Shown here: in pieces, positions 1 through 8,768 of the stretch
Position numbering within the stretch: the first letter of the stretch is position 1
How the letters are laid out: every line of letters begins with the position of its first letter
Origin: Flammeovirgaceae bacterium UBA5585
Lineage (GTDB): Bacteria; Bacteroidota; Bacteroidia; Cytophagales; Cyclobacteriaceae
Direction: 5' to 3'
NCBI GenBank assembly: GCA_002425185.1
Contig: DILT01000013.1
Location: forward strand, 496,001 to 560,000
DNA: 64,000 nucleotides
Position numbers and translations under genes: made by a program
Notes under the pieces: model-generated
Told to the model about the DNA's origin: nothing
Database searches by the model: none
Seen by the model: only the letters and a program-made list of their open reading frames with translations

Positions 1-1287
1 TGGGACGTTATCAGAACTTTGAGTGACAAAATCGGGCAGCAACTCACTGACATCCTGCGCTCTGTGGCGAAAGAAAACGCAAGCCTGCAAGGAATTATTG
101 ACCGCATTGACTTTAATGCCACCACCCACGGCCAGCGCGACATTGATGATGACCGACTGAGCAAGCTCATTGAAAAAATTGCCGAGAAGCGGTTAGGACT
201 GAAAGACGTTGAGCCCGACATCATTGGCAGAAGTTATGAATACCTGATTAGAAAGTTTGCCGAGGGCAGCGGCCAAAGTGCCGGAGAGTTTTACACACCT
301 GCCGAAGTGGGTTTCATTATGGCAAAGATTATGGATGCCGAGCCAGGCATGGAGGTGTACGACCCTACCTGTGGCAGTGGTGGTTTGCTGATTAAGTGCG
401 AGTTGGTGATGGAAGAAAAGATGAAACTGAAATCCAAAACCAAGTACGCACCGCTAAAACTTTACGGACAGGAATTTACACCCGCTACATGGGCCATGAG
501 CAAAATGAACATGGTTATCCACGACATGGAAGGCGAGATTGAAATTGGTGATACACTCAAAACGCCAAAGTTCAAGAACAGAAACAAACTAAAAACCTTC
601 GACCGCATTGTGGCCAATCCCATGTGGAACCAGGGCCGTGACAGTCTTTCTTACATCAGCGATGACTTTTTTATTAATGATGAAATGGAGCGCTTTCCTG
701 CGGGGAGTTGTGGTGGCAAAATTGATTGGGGGTGGATGCAACATATCTTGAGTAGCCTGAATGATACGGGACAAGCTGCCGTAATTCTCGATACCGGAGC
801 CGCAAGTCGTGGCAGTGGCAATCAGGGAAACAACAAAGAAAAAGATTGCCGCAAGTGGTTTGTTGATAACGATTTAATTGAAGGCGTTATCTATCTGCCC
901 GAAAACCTGTTTTACAATACGTCTGCTCCGGGTATTGTTATTTTCATTAACAAAGCCAAGAAGCACAAGGGCAAAGTCTATTTGTTGCACGCAGGCAAAG
1001 AGTTTGAGAAAGGCGACCCGAAAAATTTTATCCCTACTGCGGGCATTGATAAAATTGCTGACTACTATAAAGCATTTAAAGAGAAAGACAAATTTTCTCG
1101 TTTGGTTGGTAAGGATGAAATAATAAAGAACGATTACAATATTTCACCCAGTCGTTACATTCAAATAACCGATGCCGAAACCTACCGTCCCATAGGCGAA
1201 CTGGTGGAAGAACTGAAAACTCTGGAAGAAGAAGCCATTGGCATTGATACAGAATTGAAAGCTATTTTTGAAAAACTGGGGATATGA
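1..1287 (+). CDS. hsdM: Type I restriction-modification methyltransferase subunit HsdM (5' end outside window)
   Basis: Adenine-N6 DNA methyltransferase subunit of a type I restriction-modification enzyme; with HsdS it methylates the recognition site. The frame is open from base 1, so the start lies upstream of the window; the TTG at 19 is only the first start-like codon inside it. Visible are the SAM-binding motif I DPTCGSGG (about codon 121 of the window) and the catalytic motif IV as NPMW (about codon 205), where the commonest form is NPPF/NPPY. The later DTGAASRGSG and LPENLFYNT stretches are typical of HsdM. It overlaps hsdS by 4 bp (ATGA), so the two are translationally coupled. Function is confident; only the missing N-terminal part is unknown. 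Confidence 0.95.
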   Translation, partial: WDVIRTLSDKIGQQLTDILRSVAKENASLQGIIDRIDFNATTHGQRDIDDDRLSKLIEKIAEKRLGLKDVEPDIIGRSYEYLIRKFAEGSGQSAGEFYTPAEVGFIMAKIMDAEPGMEVYDPTCGSGGLLIKCELVMEEKMKLKSKTKYAPLKLYGQEFTPATWAMSKMNMVIHDMEGEIEIGDTLKTPKFKNRNKLKTFDRIVANPMWNQGRDSLSYISDDFFINDEMERFPAGSCGGKIDWGWMQHILSSLNDTGQAAVILDTGAASRGSGNQGNNKEKDCRKWFVDNDLIEGVIYLPENLFYNTSAPGIVIFINKAKKHKGKVYLLHAGKEFEKGDPKNFIPTAGIDKIADYYKAFKEKDKFSRLVGKDEIIKNDYNISPSRYIQITDAETYRPIGELVEELKTLEEEAIGIDTELKAIFEKLGI

Positions 1288-2585
1288 GGGAAGGTTGGAA
1301 AGACACTGAATTGGGTTTAATTCCTGTTGATTGGGAACAAAGTATACTTTCTGAGTATGCTGAGAAGCCACAATATGGTTTTACAGATAGTTCTTCAAAT
1401 TCAGGTAATGCAAAATTTTTAAGAATAACAGATATAACAGATACAGGTGTTAACTGGAATGATGTTCCATATTGCAATTGCCCCGATGTTGATAAGTATA
1501 AGTTAGTAGATGGTGATATAGTTTTTGCCCGAATTGGAGCAACCACTGGAAAGAGTTACATAATTAAAAATCCACCCAAAGCAGTATTTGCTTCTTATTT
1601 GATTAGAGTTAGAACCAGATCCAAATTGCTTTCTGATTATCTGATTTATTTTTTCAACTCCGAATATTATTGGGAGCAAATAAATTCTCAAAAGGGAAAT
1701 AATTTGAAGGGTGGAGTAAATGGCTCAATTCTTAGTGATTTAAAGATAATAGTTCCCCCAACCCCCGAGCAACGCAAAATCGCTTATGTATTAAGTACGG
1801 TGCAAAAAGCCATAGAGCAGCAGGACAAACTCATACGCCACACCACCGAACTCAAAAAAGCCCTCATGCAAAAACTCTTTACCGAAGGCATTGGCTGGTT
1901 GAGCGGAGCCGAAACCAGACAAAAACAAACCGAAATTGGACAAGTGCCGGAGAGTTGGGAGGTAAAAAGCATTGGCGATTGTCTTGAAAAAACAAAATTA
2001 AAAGACCCAACAAAACATCCGAATGAGGAATTTATTTATGTTGATGTTTCAAGCGTCAACAATGAGTTATTCAAGGTAACAGAGGCAACTAAATTATTAG
2101 GTAAAGATGCTCCAAGTAGAGCAAGAAAGTTAATTCAGACTGATGATGTAATTTTTGCAACGGTTAGACCAACATTGAAACGTATTGCTAAAATCACAGA
2201 AGATTTAAATAATCAAGTTTGCAGCACGGGGTTTTGTGTTTTGAAACCAATTAAATCAAAACTCAACACAGAATTTCTTTACCAATATCTTCAAATGGAT
2301 GATTTCATTGCAAGAATTGAAAAATTACAAAGAGGTGCAAGTTATCCAGCAGTCAGAGATTCCGATGTGAAAGGAATGAAAATTCCAATACCAAAATATA
2401 ATGAGCAAGTTTTAATTGGGAACTATCTCAAAACATTAGACCTAAAGAAAAATCTAGCAAATTCAAAAAAACAAACCCTTTCCGACCTTTTCAAAACAAT
2501 GCTGCATGAATTAATGACTGGCGAAAGAAGAGTGCATGAAATAGAATTTGAAAAAGTGTCTGAACCGCTGATGATGAATGATTAA
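1284..2585 (+). CDS. hsdS: Type I restriction-modification specificity subunit HsdS
   Basis: 433-aa DNA-recognition subunit of the type I system. It has the classic two-half layout: a target-recognition domain (about residues 1-155), a conserved helical spacer containing PTPEQRKIAYVLSTVQKAI (about 155-200), a second target-recognition domain (about 210-375), and a second helical spacer containing EQVLIGNYLKTLD. Each target-recognition domain would read one half of a bipartite site; the site cannot be predicted from the sequence by eye. Start ATG overlaps the hsdM stop. The two target-recognition stretches look more AT-rich than hsdM and hsdR, as expected for exchangeable specificity modules. 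The gene looks intact. Confidence 0.94.
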   Translation: MREGWKDTELGLIPVDWEQSILSEYAEKPQYGFTDSSSNSGNAKFLRITDITDTGVNWNDVPYCNCPDVDKYKLVDGDIVFARIGATTGKSYIIKNPPKAVFASYLIRVRTRSKLLSDYLIYFFNSEYYWEQINSQKGNNLKGGVNGSILSDLKIIVPPTPEQRKIAYVLSTVQKAIEQQDKLIRHTTELKKALMQKLFTEGIGWLSGAETRQKQTEIGQVPESWEVKSIGDCLEKTKLKDPTKHPNEEFIYVDVSSVNNELFKVTEATKLLGKDAPSRARKLIQTDDVIFATVRPTLKRIAKITEDLNNQVCSTGFCVLKPIKSKLNTEFLYQYLQMDDFIARIEKLQRGASYPAVRDSDVKGMKIPIPKYNEQVLIGNYLKTLDLKKNLANSKKQTLSDLFKTMLHELMTGERRVHEIEFEKVSEPLMMND

Positions 2586-3047
2586 ATGATAACGCTGATG
2601 AAAGAATTGGTAAACGAAAATTATAAACATTCAGAACTTACAGGCAAAATCATAGGCTGTGCTATGAAAGTACATGCTACTTTAGGAAATGGCTTTCAGG
2701 AGGTGATTTATCAGCGGGCATTGGCCATAGAACTACAGGAGGCAGGCATCGGTTTTCAGCGTGAACTCGAAATGCCGGTTATGTATAAGGAGCAGCAAAT
2801 AGGAACTCGCTGGGTAGATTTTTTAGTGGAAGATGGCGTGATGATAGAATTAAAGGCATTGGTCAATTTGGAAGATGTGCATTTAGCACAGGCATTAAAT
2901 TATTTAGAAGCCTATCGCCTGGAAACGGGTTTACTTATCAACTTCGGCTCAAAAAGTTTACAATTCAAACGCCTGACCATGGAACACAAACTAAAGAATC
3001 AACGAAATCAGTCAATCAAAAAAATCAGCGGTTCAGACAATGAGTAA
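2586..3047 (+). CDS. GxxExxY family protein (predicted PD-(D/E)xK-like fold)
   Basis: 153-aa protein with the signature GFQEVIY (G-x-x-E-x-x-Y, about residues 36-42) that names the GxxExxY family (TIGR04256). Further on, VDFLVEDGVMIELKAL supplies D and E-x-K residues in the arrangement of a PD-(D/E)xK nuclease core, then a helix with QALNYLEAY. The family is widespread but its role is not established; a nuclease-like or nucleic-acid-binding activity is inference. It starts right after the hsdS stop and lies inside the hsd operon, so it is probably co-expressed with the restriction enzyme. An alternative ATG lies at 2598. Confidence 0.85.
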   Translation: MITLMKELVNENYKHSELTGKIIGCAMKVHATLGNGFQEVIYQRALAIELQEAGIGFQRELEMPVMYKEQQIGTRWVDFLVEDGVMIELKALVNLEDVHLAQALNYLEAYRLETGLLINFGSKSLQFKRLTMEHKLKNQRNQSIKKISGSDNE

Positions 3048-3095
3048 GGAATATAAAATTAAAGAACAGCCGTTGAGCATGGCGGCAGAAAAGTA

Positions 3096-4076
3096 ATGGC
3101 CATGAAGGAAATATTAATTTACAAAACACCCGATAAAAAAACTGAAGTGGAGGTTCAGTTTGACGGCAACACGGTTTGGCTTAGTCAAATGCAGATGGCT
3201 CAGTTATTTAATCAAACCAAGCAAAACATTAGTCTTCACATTACGAATTGCTTTAAGGAAAAGGAATTAAGCAAAAAGTCAACTGTCAAGGAATCCTTGA
3301 CAGTTCAAAAAGAGGGTAAAAGAACCGTTACCCGGAAAATTGAGCACTATAATCTGGATGTTATTATATCCGTAGGTTACCGGGTAAAATCCATACGGGG
3401 TACCCAATTCAGGCAATGGGCCACACAACGGCTAAAAGATTACCTGGTGCAGGGTTATGCGGTCAATCAAAAACGGCTGGACCAGCTGCAGCAAACCATT
3501 CAACTTATTGCACAGGGCGGCAAAGCTGAAACACTTCACTTAGCAGAGGCAAAGGGTTTACTTGCAATACTTGGTAGTTACACCAAAAGCTTTGTCTTAC
3601 TCAATCAGTATGATAGCCACAGTCTAAAACCGGGCAAGCTCAGTGAACATATAACGTATGAAATACAATATGACGAAGCCAAAGCGGCTATATCGGAACT
3701 GAAAAATGAACTGTTAGCAAAAAAAGAAGCCTCAGAATTATTTGGAAAAGAAAAAGACGAGGGCTTCAAAAGTTCCCTGCAAAGCATCGTGCAGACATTT
3801 GGCGGCAGTTATCTCTACCCCAGTATTGAAGAACAGGCAGCTCACTTGCTTTATTTTGTGATTAAGAATCATTCGTTCAACGATGGCAACAAACGCATAG
3901 GTGCTTTTCTGTTTGTATGGTTTCTGGAGAAGAACAAACACCGCTTTAAACCCACCGGTGAATTGAAAATAAATGACAATGGCCTTACCGCCATCGCCTT
4001 ATTAGTGGCCCAAAGCAAACCGGAAGAAAAGGAGCTGATGATACAACTTATTGTAAATCTCATTAGCAATGGCTAA
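3096..4076 (+). CDS. RhuM-family protein with C-terminal Fic/DOC domain
   Basis: 326-aa two-domain protein. Residues about 1-130 match the RhuM (virulence protein) family, with the WLSQMQMAQLF and YNLDVIISVGYRV stretches. Residues about 200-326 are a Fic/DOC domain with the active-site motif HSFNDGNKRIG (about 259-269), which fits H-x-F-x-D-G-N-K-R-x-G. Fic enzymes transfer AMP or another nucleotide phosphate group to a protein hydroxyl; the target here is unknown. The gene sits between hsdS and hsdR and overlaps hsdR by 8 bp, so it belongs to the operon. No obvious inhibitory (S/T)xxxE(G/N) helix was recognised, but this was not checked rigorously. Confidence 0.88.
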   Translation: MAMKEILIYKTPDKKTEVEVQFDGNTVWLSQMQMAQLFNQTKQNISLHITNCFKEKELSKKSTVKESLTVQKEGKRTVTRKIEHYNLDVIISVGYRVKSIRGTQFRQWATQRLKDYLVQGYAVNQKRLDQLQQTIQLIAQGGKAETLHLAEAKGLLAILGSYTKSFVLLNQYDSHSLKPGKLSEHITYEIQYDEAKAAISELKNELLAKKEASELFGKEKDEGFKSSLQSIVQTFGGSYLYPSIEEQAAHLLYFVIKNHSFNDGNKRIGAFLFVWFLEKNKHRFKPTGELKINDNGLTAIALLVAQSKPEEKELMIQLIVNLISNG

Positions 4077-6993
4077 ACCCACCGAACATAAAAGCGTTCA
4101 GGCCCGCATATTAAAATATGCGAATGAAATCGGTTGGAGTTTTGTTACCAAAAGCGAAGCGGAGACCCGCAGGGGTTTTGATAATTCGGCAGCTTCACCC
4201 CGTGAGAAAGCCCGGAATGCGAGTCGCTTTTTTACAGATGTTCTTTTTGAAAAGGTAAAGCGATTCAATCCTAAGTTTAAAGACAGCAAAGAAGACTTGC
4301 TGCGTGCATTGGATTTGCCTCTGCCTACCATCCATGGCAATCGTGATTTTCTAAACTACCTACAGGGTGAAAAGACATTTTTCAGCAAAGCAGAAAGCAG
4401 AGAGTTTAATTTAAACCTCATTGACTTTGAAAATCCGGTCAACAATACTTTTGAAGTAACAGGAGAATATTATTTGTTCAACGGGCAGTATGCCAATCGG
4501 GAGGACGTTGTTTTTCTCATCAACGGTATTCCTGTTTTAGTGATTGAATGCAAGAATGCCACCAAAGACGAAGCCATTGCCATTGGTGTTGACCAACTGC
4601 GGAGATACCACCGCGAGACACCTGAAATCATGGTTCCCCAACAATTATTCACCGCCACGGAGAGCATCGGCTTTTCCTATGGCGTAACCTGGAACACCAT
4701 TCGCAGAAACATTTTCAACTGGAAATGTGAAGAGATAGGAAACCTTGAAGTCAAAGTAAAATCGTTTTGCGAAATACAGCACGTTCTTGATTTGCTTAAG
4801 AAGTTCATTCTCTTTGCTGAACAGAATGAAGAACTCAACAAATTCATTTTACGCCAACATCAAAAGACAGCCGTTGATAAAGTGGTGGCACGTGCTCTTG
4901 ACCCAACCAAAACAAGAGGATTGGTTTGGCATACACAGGGCAGCGGCAAGACTTACACTATGATTAAAACTGCCGAGTTGTTGTTTAAAGCACCACAGGC
5001 AGAGAAGCCAACCATTTTGTTAATGATTGACCGCAACGAGCTGGAAGACCAGATGCTTAAAAACCTTGGCTCGATTGGTGTTAACAATGTAGAGCAAGCC
5101 GAGAGCATTCAGGACTTACAAAAGTTATTAAAGAAAGATTACCGAGGCATCATCGTAAGCATGGTTCACAAATTCAGAGACATGCCGGCCAATGTAAGCT
5201 TGCGCAAAAATATTTATGTATTGATTGATGAAGCGCACCGTACCACAGGCGGAGACCTCGGAAACTTTTTAATGGCTGCCATACCCAATGCCACATTTAT
5301 CGGGTTCACGGGCACTCCTGTAGATAAAACCGTTTACGGTCGCGGAACATTTAAAACATTCGGCATTGAAGATGACCAGGGCTACTTGCACAAATACTCT
5401 ATTTCAGACAGTATTGAAGATGGAACCACGCTGCCCTTGTTCTATGGCATGGCTCCCAATGAATTGCTGGTGCCTAAAGAAATATTAGAAAAAGAATTTT
5501 TGAATTTGGCCGAGGCTTACGGAGTAAACGACATTGAAGAACTCAACAAAATATTAGAGCGGGCAGTCAATACAAAAAACTTTCTCAAAGGAAAGGAACG
5601 GGTTGAAAAAGTGGCTGAGTATGTTGCCAGACACTACAAGGAAAATGTTGAACCATTAGGTTACAAGGCATTTTTGGTTGGAGTTGACCGTCCGGCCTGT
5701 GCTATGTATAAAAAAGCATTGGACAAGTTTCTGCCAAAAGAGTATTCAGAAGTTGTCTATACCGGAAACAACAACGATACAGAAGATTTAAAAGCATTTC
5801 ATAATGACGCTAAGCGTGAAAAAGAAATCCGGAAGAAGTTTACCAAGCTGAACGAGCAGCCCAAAATATTAATCGTAACCGAAAAACTTCTCACGGGCTT
5901 TGACGCGCCCATTCTGTATGCCATGTATTTGGACAAACCCATGCGTGACCACACCCTATTGCAAGCAATTGCCAGAGTGAACAGGCCCTATGAGAACGAA
6001 GAGTTGGAAATGGTAAAGCCACATGGTTTTGTACTTGACTTTGTTGGCATTTTTGAAAATCTGGAGAAAGCCTTGGCATTCGATAGCGATGAAATCAATG
6101 CCATTGTGAAAGATATTCAATTGCTGAAATATCTTTTCGAGTCGAAGATAAAGAAGGACGTTCCGCCTTATTTGGAGCTTATCAAGCACAATTTCAACGA
6201 CAAAGACACCGATAATTTAATTTCCTACTTCCGCGACAAATCAAAACGTAAAGAGTTCTTCAAACTCTTCAAGGAAATAGAGATGCTATACGAAATCATT
6301 TCACCGGATAAGTTCTTACGGCCTTACATAGAAACCTATGCAACGCTTTCCGCGATTTATCAAGTGGTACGCAATGCTTATTCAAAGCGTGTTCAGGTGG
6401 ACAGGGAATTTCAGCGAAAGACCAATGAATTAGTACAAAGTAAAATCGCTGGCACAGCCCCTAACTTTAACAACGAGTTTTTTGAAATCAACGAGCAAAC
6501 CATTCAGAAGATTAAGGACACGCAAGACAATGACAATACAAGAGTTATCAACTTAATTCGCAGCATTGAGCGAATTGCTGATGAAAATTCAGACGACCCG
6601 TTCCTGATTGGAATAAGGGAACGAGCAGAAGCCGTTGAAGGAAATTACGAGAGCAGACAGTTAAGCACACAGGAAGCCTTGGAAGAAATTCGTAAGCTCT
6701 ATGAAGCTGATGTGCAACGGAGAAAAGAGCAGGCAGAAAAAGGATTTGACGACCTGACGTTCTTTATCTACAAAACCCTGCTTGAAAAAGAAATTAAGAA
6801 TTCAGAAGAAGTAACAAAACTGATAAAAGGCGAGTTTGTAAATCATCCAAACTGGAAAACAAGTGAAAAGGAATTGAGGGAACTCAGGCAGGCTATTTAC
6901 TTCGCGTTATTATCCGAGGAAGATGACATTGAAAAAGCCGCTGCACTGATTGATGAATTGTTCAATCATTTGTTTATCGCGTTCAAATTGTAG
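4069..6993 (+). CDS. hsdR: Type I restriction endonuclease subunit HsdR
   Basis: 974-aa motor and nuclease subunit of the type I enzyme; it translocates and cuts unmodified DNA. The N-terminal nuclease domain shows the PD-(D/E)xK signature ending in VLVIECKNA (about residue 159). The SF2 helicase motor follows: Walker A QGSGKTYTM (about 290), motif II as LIDEAHRT (about 386), motif III GFTGTP, and motif VI region LLQAIARVNRPY. The C-terminal third is helical and acidic, as usual for the part that docks on HsdM. Full length and apparently intact. Overlaps the RhuM-Fic gene by 8 bp and is followed after 2 bp by the small metallopeptidase. Confidence 0.96.
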   Translation: MAKPTEHKSVQARILKYANEIGWSFVTKSEAETRRGFDNSAASPREKARNASRFFTDVLFEKVKRFNPKFKDSKEDLLRALDLPLPTIHGNRDFLNYLQGEKTFFSKAESREFNLNLIDFENPVNNTFEVTGEYYLFNGQYANREDVVFLINGIPVLVIECKNATKDEAIAIGVDQLRRYHRETPEIMVPQQLFTATESIGFSYGVTWNTIRRNIFNWKCEEIGNLEVKVKSFCEIQHVLDLLKKFILFAEQNEELNKFILRQHQKTAVDKVVARALDPTKTRGLVWHTQGSGKTYTMIKTAELLFKAPQAEKPTILLMIDRNELEDQMLKNLGSIGVNNVEQAESIQDLQKLLKKDYRGIIVSMVHKFRDMPANVSLRKNIYVLIDEAHRTTGGDLGNFLMAAIPNATFIGFTGTPVDKTVYGRGTFKTFGIEDDQGYLHKYSISDSIEDGTTLPLFYGMAPNELLVPKEILEKEFLNLAEAYGVNDIEELNKILERAVNTKNFLKGKERVEKVAEYVARHYKENVEPLGYKAFLVGVDRPACAMYKKALDKFLPKEYSEVVYTGNNNDTEDLKAFHNDAKREKEIRKKFTKLNEQPKILIVTEKLLTGFDAPILYAMYLDKPMRDHTLLQAIARVNRPYENEELEMVKPHGFVLDFVGIFENLEKALAFDSDEINAIVKDIQLLKYLFESKIKKDVPPYLELIKHNFNDKDTDNLISYFRDKSKRKEFFKLFKEIEMLYEIISPDKFLRPYIETYATLSAIYQVVRNAYSKRVQVDREFQRKTNELVQSKIAGTAPNFNNEFFEINEQTIQKIKDTQDNDNTRVINLIRSIERIADENSDDPFLIGIRERAEAVEGNYESRQLSTQEALEEIRKLYEADVQRRKEQAEKGFDDLTFFIYKTLLEKEIKNSEEVTKLIKGEFVNHPNWKTSEKELRELRQAIYFALLSEEDDIEKAAALIDELFNHLFIAFKL

Positions 6994-6995
6994 TC

Positions 6996-7316
6996 ATGGC
7001 TAAGTGGAAAGATAAATCAGAATTTAAGGCCGCAGTGCATAAGTATGCGGGTGAAATGGATATAAAGGTCAAGACGCTTGCCATTCGCCCCATGACCAAC
7101 AAGTGGGCATCTTGTTCAACAGATGGCAACCTGAATTTTAGCAAAGACCTTCTTTCGATAGACAAAAGCCTTGGCAAGTATGTTATCGTCCATGAGCTAT
7201 TACATTTCAATGTTCCTAATCATGGCAAGCTTTGGAAAAGCTTAATGATGGCCTATCTGGGTGACTACGAGAAGTTGGAGGAACGCCTAAAAAAGATGGC
7301 AGCGAAATCCATTTAG
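6996..7316 (+). CDS. Small M48/YgjP-type metallopeptidase domain protein
   Basis: 106-aa protein with a zinc-metallopeptidase active site: HELLH at residues 66-70 and a further histidine in NHGKLW (H76), preceded by the WASCS.DGNLNFS stretch typical of the YgjP/DUF45 group. Usual members are about 230 residues, so this one is a minimal catalytic core lacking the N-terminal part. Such short proteins often close type I restriction operons in Bacteroidota; the substrate is not known. It begins 2 bp after the hsdR stop, so co-translation is likely. Confidence 0.88.
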   Translation: MAKWKDKSEFKAAVHKYAGEMDIKVKTLAIRPMTNKWASCSTDGNLNFSKDLLSIDKSLGKYVIVHELLHFNVPNHGKLWKSLMMAYLGDYEKLEERLKKMAAKSI

Positions 7317-7343
7317 CCATTCACAGACAGCCTGCTATCACAA

Positions 7344-8294
7344 ATGAAGTTTGAGAACCTAAAGCGAGATAAAAGATGGGAAATATTTTATGGAGATATT
7401 TCCATTGAAGACTTCGTTGAAAAGAAGCTCCCTCGCTTTTATTTTAAGGATGGGGTAAATCAAGAAATTAAAGACTCGTTTGAAATTGTCTATAAAATTC
7501 TAACACACGCGTACTTTGAATATGCATTTTTAGATGTGGCCGTCACCAAAGCATTGCACATTCTGGAGATGGGGCTCAAAATCAGATACCGTGAACTAAA
7601 CAATGGAAATGAATGGGATGAAAAGAAACCATTAAAGGCACTTCTTAATTGGTTTCGCGACCGCCATTATTTTGAAAGTAATAATCCGGATTTTTTAAAT
7701 CACGTTCGAGAAATACGAAATCACTTATCCCATCCAAACCGCAATAACCTTGCAGGAACGGTAGGATTGCCGTGGATAACGACAGTAATGGACTTAATCA
7801 ATGGACTTTACGAAAATATTGAACTTCGGGTCAAGCGCTGGGAATCCACAAAGCAGTACAAAGACAAGTTTGAAACATTTCTTAAAGATGGGGCAAAACT
7901 GAAATTAATGGACGACACAATTTTAATCTACGGCTGCGGACAAGTGATTGTAGATAACAGACAAGAGCCTGCTTTATGTTATTTCAGTCTCCTTCCAACA
8001 TTTGATGTTAAAAGTACTACTCCCAAAATGCCTTACCTATTTAGCTATCCAGTTGACATGCTTACATTTCAAAATAATACAATAGACCTTTCATTGGGAA
8101 CGAACAAAATTACTTTATCAAATGACTTAAGCATCACCGAATCCGAAAAAATAAATAGTTTCAAGTCAACGGTGAATGAAGATCCTGACTTTAGGATTCA
8201 CCAATCCATAATGCATTTTGATGCTGAGAATATGATAAGGAATTCAATAAGGGAATCAGGGCTCGAAAAAATAGTCGAATTGTCTCATCATTGA
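7344..8294 (+). CDS. HEPN-like protein at end of restriction operon
   Basis: 316-aa protein of no family I can name with certainty. The N-terminal half (about residues 40-160) is helical and contains REIRNHLSHPN, which holds an R-x4-H motif (R-N-H-L-S-H) as in HEPN ribonucleases; the family link is inference from motif plus helical context. The C-terminal half is beta-rich (LIYGCGQVIVDN, YFSLLPTFDV) and could be a sensor or binding module. It starts 27 bp after the metallopeptidase gene, on the same strand, so it probably belongs to the hsd transcript as an extra abortive-infection-type component. The stop codon lies exactly at the breakpoint of the truncated phosphoesterase gene on the other strand. 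Confidence 0.75.
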   Translation: MKFENLKRDKRWEIFYGDISIEDFVEKKLPRFYFKDGVNQEIKDSFEIVYKILTHAYFEYAFLDVAVTKALHILEMGLKIRYRELNNGNEWDEKKPLKALLNWFRDRHYFESNNPDFLNHVREIRNHLSHPNRNNLAGTVGLPWITTVMDLINGLYENIELRVKRWESTKQYKDKFETFLKDGAKLKLMDDTILIYGCGQVIVDNRQEPALCYFSLLPTFDVKSTTPKMPYLFSYPVDMLTFQNNTIDLSLGTNKITLSNDLSITESEKINSFKSTVNEDPDFRIHQSIMHFDAENMIRNSIRESGLEKIVELSHH

Positions 8295-8417
8295 AAATGG
8301 AACTATGTCGCCTGCTAATATTAAAATATCTCCAACCGGTTGAATAGGATCGGCTTCAAGATATTTTTTGTTTCCCCAAAATTCCAGATGAAGATCAGAA
8401 CAATATTGTATTCTCAT
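8256..8417 (-). pseudogene. Truncated metallophosphoesterase (N-terminal fragment)
   Basis: Reverse-strand ORF of 53 codons starting ATG at 8417. Its first 41 residues are a recognisable calcineurin-like phosphoesterase start: SDLHLEF supplies the D-x-H metal motif and LILAGDIVPF supplies the G-D metal motif. Clear similarity ends at F41 (base 8295), one base outside the stop codon of the HEPN-like gene (8294); the last 12 codons read antisense through that gene to a chance stop. All later catalytic motifs (GNHE, GHxH) are missing, so this is a gene cut off by insertion or deletion. It lies 38 bp downstream of the XRE regulator and may once have been co-transcribed with it. Confidence 0.75.
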
Positions 8418-8455
8418 TAAATCAACATATTACTTTCAATAATAAGCAACTTGAA

Positions 8456-8680
8456 TTAAAAATCTAAAAGCTCTTGTAACGTTATTTTTAACCCACTAGC
8501 AATACTATTTAGTGTACTAAGTGTGGGGTTAACTTCACCTCGTTCAATTCGACCAACCTGACTAATTGGAATTTCAGCTTCATTGGCTAAAGCTTCTTGT
8601 GAAAGATGTTGTTGCTCACGTAAGTTCCGCAGGCGTTCACCAAAGCTTAGTAAAAGCCTCGCATTTCTAATATTAATCAT
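8456..8680 (-). CDS. XRE-family helix-turn-helix regulator
   Basis: 74-aa DNA-binding protein made of a single Cro/CI-type HTH domain: FGERLRNLREQQHLSQEALA then ISQVGRIERGEVNPTLSTL. The ATG at 8680 is chosen because the longer frame to 8722 adds residues unlike the family. A small inverted repeat GTCT-AAA-AGAC (8693-8703) just upstream could be an autoregulatory operator. Read towards the broken phosphoesterase. Its targets are unknown; it may regulate itself and the divergent small gene at 8769. Confidence 0.85.
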   Translation of the reverse strand: MINIRNARLLLSFGERLRNLREQQHLSQEALANEAEIPISQVGRIERGEVNPTLSTLNSIASGLKITLQELLDF

Positions 8681-8768
8681 AATTGAAAAATGGTCTAAAA
8701 GACTAGATCCGATCAACAGCATAAATGCGTTGAATTGAATAAAACCTTAAGTGTACTTTTCGGTGCCA

